This document shows, in pieces, positions 14,603 to 19,394 of a DNA stretch of 19,394 nucleotides (position 1 is its first letter; every line of letters starts with the position of its first letter). The stretch is from contig JBJEVT010000014.1 in the NCBI GenBank assembly GCA_051884615.1, forward strand, positions 1-19,394, written 5' to 3'. This DNA comes from UBA1724 sp051884615. Its GTDB lineage: Bacteria; Verrucomicrobiota; Lentisphaeria; Oligosphaerales; Oligosphaeraceae. Below the pieces are notes generated by a model, which was given only the letters and a program-made list of their open reading frames with translations, searched no databases and was not told where the DNA came from. Both the position numbers and the translations under genes were made by a program.

Positions 14603-15582
14603 AAGGAATTTTTCTCAGCGATCATCCTAGGGAAATCCTCCGGGTCTTCCCGGAGGAGCTGCGGGGCCGCATGGCCTCCACCCTCTCCTTCCTGTCCCCG
14701 GAGCCTTTGACGGGGGAAGAGCTCCTCTCCTCCCCGTGGCGGGAAGAGGTGGAGGTGATTTTCTCCACCTGGGGAATGCCCCGTCTGACCTCGGAGCAGT
14801 GGGGGGAATTGCCGAAGTTGAAGGCCGTCTTCTATGCCGCCGGGGCCGTCAGCGCCTTTGCCCGTCCCCTGCTGGAGCGGGGCGTCCTCCTCTCCAGCGC
14901 CTGGCGGGCCAACGCCATTCCCGTGGCGGAGTTCGCCCTGGCCCAGATCATTCTCTCCCTGAAACACTACTTTCAGGATTCGGCGGCCTTCCGGAGTCCC
15001 CGGGGATTCCACCAGGTGCCGCCCGGCCCCGGCGCCTACGGGGAGACCGTGGGCATCCTGGGAGACGGGGCGGTGGCCACCCATCTGGAAAAACTCCTGG
15101 AAAAGACCCTCGCCGTCCAGCTGCGGCAGGTCCCCACCTGGCAGGCGCAGGATCCCCAATATCTCCTCCGGGTCTTCCAGACCTCCTATGTGGTCACCAA
15201 TCATCTGCCCGATCTGCCGGAACTGGAACATCTCCTGGGGGAGGAGCTCTTCCTGGCCATGAGACCCGGGGCCACCTTCATCAACACGGGACGGGGCGCC
15301 CAGGTGGATGAGGCGGGATTGGCGCGCGCCCTGGAGAAACGACCCGATTTGACCGCCCTCCTGGATGTGACCTGGCCCGAGCCGCCCCGGGAGGATTCCC
15401 CTCTGTATCGCCTGCCCAATGTCCGGTTGTCCAGCCATCTGGCCGGCTCCGTGGGACAGGAGACGCAGCGCCTGGGGGAGACCGCGTACCAGGAGTATCA
15501 GCGCTTCTGCCAGGGGCTTCCCCTGGAGCACGGGGTCTCCCTGGGGGAAGTCGCCCCCTTCGAGGGAAAAACACGCTCCTGA
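14599..15582 (+). CDS. D-isomer-specific 2-hydroxyacid dehydrogenase
   Basis: A 327-residue cytoplasmic NAD(P)-dependent oxidoreductase of the hydroxypyruvate/phosphoglycerate dehydrogenase superfamily. The N-terminal part gives WGMPRLTSEQWGELPKLKAV, and ANAIPVAEFALAQIILSLK (104-122) is the family helix. The dinucleotide fold shows VGILGDGAVA (151-160), where the last Gly of GxGxxG is replaced. The C-terminal catalytic region has MRPGATFINTGRGAQVDE (221-238, catalytic Arg232), LLDVTWPEP (254-262, Glu261) and SSHLAGS (278-284, His280). All three catalytic residues are present, so it is probably active, but the altered glycine motif could change cofactor use. The substrate is unknown. The start is fixed by the 4-nt overlap with the thuA-like gene. 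The next gene follows after 15 nt. Confidence 0.87.
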   Translation: MKGIFLSDHPREILRVFPEELRGRMASTLSFLSPEPLTGEELLSSPWREEVEVIFSTWGMPRLTSEQWGELPKLKAVFYAAGAVSAFARPLLERGVLLSSAWRANAIPVAEFALAQIILSLKHYFQDSAAFRSPRGFHQVPPGPGAYGETVGILGDGAVATHLEKLLEKTLAVQLRQVPTWQAQDPQYLLRVFQTSYVVTNHLPDLPELEHLLGEELFLAMRPGATFINTGRGAQVDEAGLARALEKRPDLTALLDVTWPEPPREDSPLYRLPNVRLSSHLAGSVGQETQRLGETAYQEYQRFCQGLPLEHGVSLGEVAPFEGKTRS

Positions 15583-15597
15583 CCCACTTTTGCACCC

Positions 15598-16278
15598 ATG
15601 GAACGGATTGTCATTTTGAGTTTTGATGATGCGGTGGTCAACCAACGCCAGTTCGTTGCCCCGCTGTTGCTGGAAATGGGCTTCGGCGCCACTTTCTTCC
15701 CCTGCCGCTGGAACCGGAAATGGCGGGAGAAATACCCCGGGGCGCTGATGGAGAAAAAAGCCCTCCGGGAACTGTGGGAAATGGGCTTCGAGGTGGGAAA
15801 CCACACCTGGGGGCATAGCCGGGCCGAGCAGGTTTCCACGGAGGAGTACATGGCGGATGTGATCCGCATGGAGGAGTATCTCAAGATGGCGGGCCTCCCC
15901 GCCCCCCGCACCTTCGCCTACCCCTGCGGGACATCCACGCCCCAGGTGGTGGAGGCCCTGAAAGCACGAGGGTATCGTTGCGCCAGAAGCGTGGAGAACG
16001 TCCCCTTCCACCCCCAAAAGGATGACTGGATGCGCTTCCCCGCCGCCAGTCTCCAGGATCAGAGCCAGGAAGAGGGGTTGCTTCGCGCCATGCTGGACCA
16101 GTGCACCCCCGAGACTCCCGTGGCCATCCTCTATCACGGCGTCCCTGAAATCGCCCATCCCTGGGTGAACCGGGATCCCCAGGGCTTCCGGAAGGACATG
16201 GAAATGCTCCAAAAAGAAGGCGTCTCCGTCCTCTCCTTCCAACAATATTGGGAATTGGCCGCCCCCGCACAACCCTAG
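15598..16278 (+). CDS. Polysaccharide deacetylase family protein (NodB homology, CE4)
   Basis: A 226-residue protein with the NodB fold. Motif 1 is LSFDDA (residues 7-12; Asp10 and Asp11 correspond to the catalytic base and metal ligand). Motif 2 is NHTWGHS (68-74; His69 and His73 are metal ligands). Motif 3 is FAYPCGTSTP near 103-112. YHGVPE near 179 matches the later His motif. CE4 enzymes remove N- or O-acetyl groups from chitin, peptidoglycan or plant glycans; the substrate here is unknown. There is no signal peptide, so it is probably cytoplasmic, which is unusual for enzymes acting on polymers and points to a small or imported sugar. It is third in the operon, 15 nt after the dehydrogenase gene. 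The start is ATG 15598 with no clear Shine-Dalgarno sequence. Confidence 0.88.
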   Translation: MERIVILSFDDAVVNQRQFVAPLLLEMGFGATFFPCRWNRKWREKYPGALMEKKALRELWEMGFEVGNHTWGHSRAEQVSTEEYMADVIRMEEYLKMAGLPAPRTFAYPCGTSTPQVVEALKARGYRCARSVENVPFHPQKDDWMRFPAASLQDQSQEEGLLRAMLDQCTPETPVAILYHGVPEIAHPWVNRDPQGFRKDMEMLQKEGVSVLSFQQYWELAAPAQP

Positions 16279-16311
16279 CCCCGCCGCCTCTCCCGCGGCT
16301 AGCCCCCCGGC

Positions 16312-16424
16312 AAGCGGCAGCGCCCTCCGTGTCCTCCGGGGTGGGCCGCAGGCGACTCCGTGTGCTCTGTGTTGAAGCGGCAGCGCCCTCTGTGTCCTCC
16401 GTGTGCACCGCAGGCGTCTCCATG
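16312..16424. repeat. Dispersed intergenic repeat, copy 2 (two tandem units of about 63 bp)
   Basis: AAGCGGCAGCGCCCTC starts at 16312 and again at 16375, giving a 63-bp period. Each unit has a block GCGGCAGCGCC, a pair of TCYGTGT words, a second block CCGCAGGCG, then further TCYGTGT words. Both blocks can form tiny hairpins (GCG/CGC, GCC/GGC). The second unit decays after about 16424. Related copies are at 93-127 and 19051-19147. The spacer 16279-16511 holds no gene. Confidence 0.75.
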
Positions 16425-16480
16425 CCGGGGGAGGAGCCTCGTCTGGGATCCAGCCACATCCACGGGTTTCCCGTTGTCCT

Positions 16481-16503
16481 CCTCCCCGCGTTTGCGGGGG
16501 GGG
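16481..16503 (-). terminator. GC-rich hairpin after the lactonase gene (weak terminator candidate)
   Basis: CCCCGC at 16484-16489 pairs with GCGGGG at 16494-16499 around GTTT, and the stem extends outward with more C-G pairs. A second small hairpin (ACGGG, TTT, CCCGT) lies beside it. It is 8 nt past the lactonase stop on the minus strand, but no T-run follows. Confidence 0.35.
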
Positions 16504-16511
16504 CAACCGTG

Positions 16512-17663
16512 TCATGGCATGGGGAACGGGGTGTCCATGATTCCTCCGTCACAGCGGGATGGGACGGGCAGGATGGCCAGGGGGCGCACCAGTTCCCCCA
16601 GTGACGTGACGGGGACGGCCTGGAGTCCCTCCCGGGGATTCCAAGGGAAGAGTTGCAGGAGTCCGGCTCGTTCGCAGGCCACCACCACGGCATCTCCCTG
16701 GGGGAGAAAGGCAAAATCCCGGGGCCACTTGGCCACGGGGCGGTGCGCCAGGGATTCCGGCAGGAGCATTCCCTCCTCTCCGATGGTCAGGGTGGCCAGG
16801 GAATCCCGTCCCCGATTGGAGACCAGGAGATGGCTCTCCCCGGGGCTGAGGCGAATGGCGGCGGTGTAGGAATCCGTTTCGGCGGGAGTGAGGGGAGCCA
16901 CGGGGATGGTTTGGCGGAGATTCCAGTGTCCCTTGGCGTAATCCCAAGTCATCACCGTATTGGCGGTTTCATTGAGCAGATAGGCCACGGGGAAGCGGTG
17001 GGAGAAGACCAGATGCCGGGGTCCGCTTCCCGGGGGAAGGACCTGGGTGCGGAGGCGTTTCTCCACCCGGAGATTTCCCTGGGCATCCAGGGGAATGCTC
17101 TCCAGCACGCCCAATCCCAGATCCACCGTGCACAGGAAATGTCCGTCGGGGGAGACCCCGGCGAAATGGAGATGGGGAGCCTCTCCCTGTTCTCCTGTTT
17201 CATGGGCGAGGACCACCTGCGCCCCGGTCAGCACTCCCGCCTCCACGGTGAATTGCACCAGTTTCCCGCTGCCGTAGCTGGCGCCATAGACATACTTTCC
17301 GCCCGGGGCGGCCACCAGATGACAGTAGTCAATGCCCGGGGTCTCCCAAGTGGAAAGGGGGGACAACTCGCCGCCCTCCCCGATGCGGAAGGAGGTCACG
17401 CCCCCCTGCTGACGATGCTCCCGGGCGACATACAACACGTCCCCCTCCGGGGACAGCGCCATGTAGCTGGCAAAATCCAAAGGCAGGAACTGGAGGGAGC
17501 GCAGACCGCTTCCTTTCCCCGCCTCCATCAGGGAAATCCCGCAGCCACGCCCCTTGCCGCAGGTGGCCAGATAAAAACGATTTCCTGGAGGAGGTTCCTG
17601 GGCGAGGAGTGGGACGGCGAGGGACATCAGGAGAGCGAGACGAAGAAAGGCAACCTTGCCCAT
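16512..17663 (-). CDS. Exported lactonase family protein (6-phosphogluconolactonase-like beta-propeller)
   Basis: The 383-residue product has a signal peptide (MGKVAFLRLALLMSLAVPLLAQ, 1-22) and a seven-bladed propeller of the YbhE/Pgl lactonase family. Blade signatures in order are YMALSPEGDVLYVAREH, YCHLVAAPGGKYVYGASYGSG, APHLHFAGVSPDGHFLCTVDLG, GPRHLVFSHRFPVAYLLNE, AAIRLSPGESHLLVSNRGRDSL and KWPRDFAFLPQGDAVVVACE. Family members open sugar lactones or related lactones; the cytosolic enzyme acts on 6-phosphogluconolactone. Export makes that substrate unlikely, so an extracellular or periplasmic lactone, perhaps from uronic acids, is a fair guess. The ATG at 17663 is chosen because the signal peptide starts there; the frame remains open to 17756 through the promoter region. 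It stands behind its own AT-rich promoter with an inverted repeat. No Shine-Dalgarno sequence is clear. Confidence 0.87.
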   Translation of the reverse strand: MGKVAFLRLALLMSLAVPLLAQEPPPGNRFYLATCGKGRGCGISLMEAGKGSGLRSLQFLPLDFASYMALSPEGDVLYVAREHRQQGGVTSFRIGEGGELSPLSTWETPGIDYCHLVAAPGGKYVYGASYGSGKLVQFTVEAGVLTGAQVVLAHETGEQGEAPHLHFAGVSPDGHFLCTVDLGLGVLESIPLDAQGNLRVEKRLRTQVLPPGSGPRHLVFSHRFPVAYLLNETANTVMTWDYAKGHWNLRQTIPVAPLTPAETDSYTAAIRLSPGESHLLVSNRGRDSLATLTIGEEGMLLPESLAHRPVAKWPRDFAFLPQGDAVVVACERAGLLQLFPWNPREGLQAVPVTSLGELVRPLAILPVPSRCDGGIMDTPFPMP

Positions 17664-17712
17664 GGCCGGGATGTCAGGAGGGAAACGGAATCCCTCTTGT
17701 GCTGCGGTATAA

Positions 17713-17741
17713 TATAACTTATTGATATTCAATGAGTTATA
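17713..17741. promoter_or_regulatory. Operator-like inverted repeat in the AT-rich lactonase promoter
   Basis: Two 13-bp arms (17713-17725, TATAACTTATTGA; 17729-17741, TCAATGAGTTATA) pair at 12 of 13 positions around TAT. On the minus strand TTGAAT (17727-17732) and a TATACC/TATTAT cluster (17706-17714) could serve as promoter elements, though the spacing is short. The symmetry and position suggest a dimeric repressor or activator site controlling the lactonase gene; the protein is unknown. Confidence 0.55.
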
Positions 17742-17743
17742 AC

Positions 17744-17787
17744 AAAAAACAAACACCCATCCTTCCCGAAATGGGAGAGATGGGTGT
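17744..17787 (-). terminator. Rho-independent terminator after pheS
   Basis: On the minus strand ACACCCATC (plus 17779-17787) pairs with GATGGGTGT (plus 17753-17761). An inner CTCCC/GGG extension surrounds an ATTTC loop. The tail contains six Ts (plus 17744-17749). It starts 14 nt after the pheS stop. Confidence 0.88.
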
Positions 17788-17801
17788 CGTCGCCGGGGGG
17801 A

Positions 17802-18845
17802 TTAGAACTGATGGAGGAAACGGAGGTCGTTTTCGTAGAGGAGCCGGAGGTCATGGATGGCATAGCGGATCATGGCAATGCGCTCGATGCCCATGCCGAA
17901 GGCGTATCCGGAGAGTTCCTGGGGATCCCATCCCACATTTTCCAGCACCTTGGGATTCACCATGCCGGCGCCGGAGATTTCAATCCAGCCAGTGCCTTTG
18001 CAGACCTTGCAGCCCTTGCCTCCGCAGATCATGCAGGAAGCATCCCATTCCACGCTGGGTTCGGTGAAGGGGAAGAAGTGGGGACGGAAGCGAATCTTCA
18101 CGGCGGAACCGAACATTTCCTTGGCGTAGTAGGAGAGAGTTCCCTTCAGGTCGGCCAGGGAGACCTTCTTGTCCACATACAGGCCCTCGATCTGATGGAA
18201 GCTCATGCCGTGGGTGGCATCCGGGGTGTCCCGTCGATAGCAGCGTCCGGGGCAGACGATGCGCACGGGGGCGGGATGAGCCTGCATGGCCCGGATCTGG
18301 ACCGGGGAAGTCTGGGTGCGGAGGATCATGGTGTCCGGCGCCAGGAAATCATGGTGCTCCAGGTCGAAGTAGAAGGTGTCGGAGACCGCCCGGGAGGGAT
18401 GGTCCTGGGGGGCGTTGAGGGCGTCGAAGTTATGCCAGACATCCTCCAGATCCGGTCCGTCGGCCACCACAAAGCCCATGCGGCGGAAGATGGCCACAGC
18501 CTCCTCCATGACCTGGGTGATGGGATGCTGATGTCCCAGGTCCCGGCGGCGTCCCGGCAGGGTCACATCCAAGGCGTTGGCCTCTTCTGCCTGGGCGGAG
18601 AGCCGGTCCTGCGCCTGGGCAAAGGCGTCGTTGATCCCATTCTTCACCTGGTTGAGGGTCTTGCCCACCTGGGGCTTGTCCTGGGGAGGAACCTTGCCCA
18701 ACTCGCTCATCATCGCCGGAAGAATTCCCTTGCGGCTCAAATACTTCAACCGCAATTCCTCCACGGCGGCGGCATCCTTGGCCTTCGCCAGGCTATCCTG
18801 GACCTCTGCCAGCACTGCCAGCAATTTGTTCTCCAATTCCGTCAT
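17802..18845 (-). CDS. pheS: Phenylalanine--tRNA ligase alpha subunit
   Basis: The 347-residue product is the catalytic subunit of the alpha2-beta2 enzyme that charges tRNA-Phe. An N-terminal coiled coil (about 1-85, with YLSRKGILPAMMSELGK) binds tRNA. The class II catalytic core follows: DVTLPGRRRDLGHQHPITQV (93-112), MGFVVADGPDLEDVWHNFDALNAPQDHPSR, TMILRTQTSPVQIRAM (motif 2 lead), PGRCYRRDTPDATHGMSFHQIEG, IRFRPHFFPFTEPSVE, the CxxC-type CMICGGKGCKVCKGTGW, and motif 3 GYAFGMGIERIAMIRY. Length is normal for the family. The ATG at 18845 has AGGA about 9 nt upstream and matches the family start; the frame stays open to 18905. pheT normally follows pheS, but a terminator and the lactonase gene follow here, so pheT must be elsewhere. 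Confidence 0.96.
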   Translation of the reverse strand: MTELENKLLAVLAEVQDSLAKAKDAAAVEELRLKYLSRKGILPAMMSELGKVPPQDKPQVGKTLNQVKNGINDAFAQAQDRLSAQAEEANALDVTLPGRRRDLGHQHPITQVMEEAVAIFRRMGFVVADGPDLEDVWHNFDALNAPQDHPSRAVSDTFYFDLEHHDFLAPDTMILRTQTSPVQIRAMQAHPAPVRIVCPGRCYRRDTPDATHGMSFHQIEGLYVDKKVSLADLKGTLSYYAKEMFGSAVKIRFRPHFFPFTEPSVEWDASCMICGGKGCKVCKGTGWIEISGAGMVNPKVLENVGWDPQELSGYAFGMGIERIAMIRYAIHDLRLLYENDLRFLHQF

Positions 18846-19050
18846 AACAAGATTCCTAACACCCTGTGAACAAAGGAAAAAGCTAGATTCTTCAGCGCAG
18901 GCCAAAGAGAAAGGGACGCTCCGGAAGAGACATCCATCGCCTCATGCCCGGAAAGAGGAAATACTATAAACCCTGCCTGACGCGGCGAACCCCACCCTTC
19001 CCCGAAAACCATGACGCCGACGCGATTCCGTCGGGGCGCCCGGCGGGCCG
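18846..19050. other. Gene-free pheS leader and promoter region
   Basis: No gene was found. A minus-strand TATAGT (plus 18963-18968) is a possible -10 for pheS without a good -35. A GC hairpin (CCGACG, CGATTC, CGTCGG) lies near 19017-19034. No T-box or convincing attenuator could be recognised. Confidence 0.4.
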
Positions 19051-19147
19051 AGTGCTCTGTGTTCCCGCGGTAGCGCCGACCTGTGGTCTGCGTGCGCCGC
19101 AGGCGCCTCTGTGTGGTCTGTGTGGAAGCGGCAGCGCCCCTCCGTGC
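19051..19147. repeat. Dispersed intergenic repeat, copy 3 (one and a half units)
   Basis: GTGCTCTGTGTT at 19052 is followed by GCGGTAGCGCC, TCTGCGTGCGCCGCAGGCGCC, CTCTGTGTGGTCTGTGTGG and, at 19126, AAGCGGCAGCGCC again (period about 61 bp). It has the same alternating blocks as 16312-16424. In this copy the second block forms a perfect GCGCC-gca-GGCGC inverted repeat. Confidence 0.72.
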
Positions 19148-19340
19148 CCGACTCGTGTGTCATCGTCGCCTTCATGGCTGGCAATGGGCATGGCGTCCAT
19201 GGGAATTTCGAGCGTTGATTGCCCATGGAATTGCCGTCCTTTCGATCCGCATTACGGTGAGGGCGGCAGGGTGGGGGGCGCGGGGAAACCGATTACCCCC
19301 GCACGCGTATGTGTACGCGCGCGAGACGGATGCCCTGGGG
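19148..19340. other. Gene-free spacer
   Basis: No coding region, RNA gene or promoter could be supported here. An alternating purine-pyrimidine stretch rich in CG and GT steps (about 19300-19323) contains ACGCGTATGTGTACGCGCG. The only frames through the area are short, repeat-driven readings. Confidence 0.4.
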
Positions 19341-19394
19341 GGCTGGATGGGCTGGATGGGCTGGATGGGCTGGATGGGCTGGATGGGCTGGATG
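19341..19394. repeat. 9-bp tandem repeat (CTGGATGGG), cut by the window end
   Basis: Perfect units CTGGATGGG start at 19343, 19352, 19361, 19370 and 19379, with a sixth begun at 19388, so the true length is unknown. The unit length is a multiple of three and would read Gly-Trp-Met on the plus strand in one frame, but no start or gene context is visible. Confidence 0.9.

Noticed and set aside
16312..16424. CRISPR array interpretation of the repeat units.
   Set aside because: There are only two units here, the repeats are degenerate, the linkers are themselves repetitive rather than unique spacers, and no cas gene is nearby.
12421..16515. Long minus-strand open frames opposite guaA, the dehydrogenase and deacetylase genes.
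   Set aside because: They are composition-driven shadows of conserved genes, with no start signals or domain patterns.
17708..17713. A perfect plus-strand TATAAT before 17714.
   Set aside because: No plus-strand gene lies downstream; it is part of the inverted repeat and AT-rich promoter patch of the minus-strand lactonase gene.
18890..18945. A minus-strand mini-ORF of 17 codons (containing PFLFGL) before pheS, as a possible phenylalanine attenuation leader peptide.
   Set aside because: It has only two Phe codons and no ribosome site, and no alternative terminator hairpin could be drawn before the pheS start.
18942..19226. Short minus-strand frames reading Thr/His/Glu/Ala-rich peptides across the repeat copies.
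   Set aside because: The peptides only translate the nucleotide repeat; there is no start signal or conserved domain.

Overview
The window looks like chromosomal DNA from a GC-rich, free-living bacterium of the PVC group, most likely Lentisphaerota (Victivallis-like). The clues are a prepilin-type protein with an H-X9-DG C-terminal motif, a DUF4838 (alpha-glucuronidase-like) secreted protein, a ThuA-like protein beside a 2-hydroxyacid dehydrogenase, and start codons that often lack a Shine-Dalgarno sequence. No rRNA, tRNA, transposase, phage gene or CRISPR array was seen. This taxonomic call is inference; no database search was possible.

Layout. (1) 1-1150: a terminator from an unseen upstream gene, one copy of a dispersed repeat, then a monocistronic pilin-like gene with its own promoter and terminator. 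(2) 1151-3252 (+): a DUF4838 gene broken by a frameshift in a run of seven Gs. (3) 3262-8754 (-): a short division/cell-wall cluster mraZ-rsmH-ftsL-ftsI with a tagaturonate reductase gene (uxaB) as its unusual tail. Upstream of mraZ lies a phased array of TGGG boxes that fits a MraZ autoregulatory operator. (4) 9132-13875 (+): four genes, most separated by good terminators: a surface protein made of 14-15-residue repeats, a phosphoribosyltransferase-fold protein of unknown substrate, a CodB-type cytosine permease, and a GMP synthase whose glutaminase domain is cut down and lacks the catalytic residues. (5) 13943-16278 (+): a tight operon of ThuA-like protein, D-2-hydroxyacid dehydrogenase and polysaccharide deacetylase. 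(6) 16279-16511: a repeat-bearing spacer. (7) 16512-18845 (-): an exported lactonase-family beta-propeller behind an inverted repeat, and pheS with its own terminator and no pheT next to it. (8) 18846-19394: a gene-free stretch with another repeat copy and a 9-bp tandem repeat that runs off the window.

Functional themes are uronic-acid and carbohydrate use (DUF4838 protein, UxaB, lactonase, deacetylase, hydroxyacid dehydrogenase), nucleobase salvage and purine synthesis (phosphoribosyltransferase, CodB, GuaA), and cell division (MraZ, RsmH, FtsL, FtsI). The most unusual items are the glutaminase-less GuaA, the dcw stub ending in uxaB, the repeat family found in three spacers, and the poly-G frameshift.
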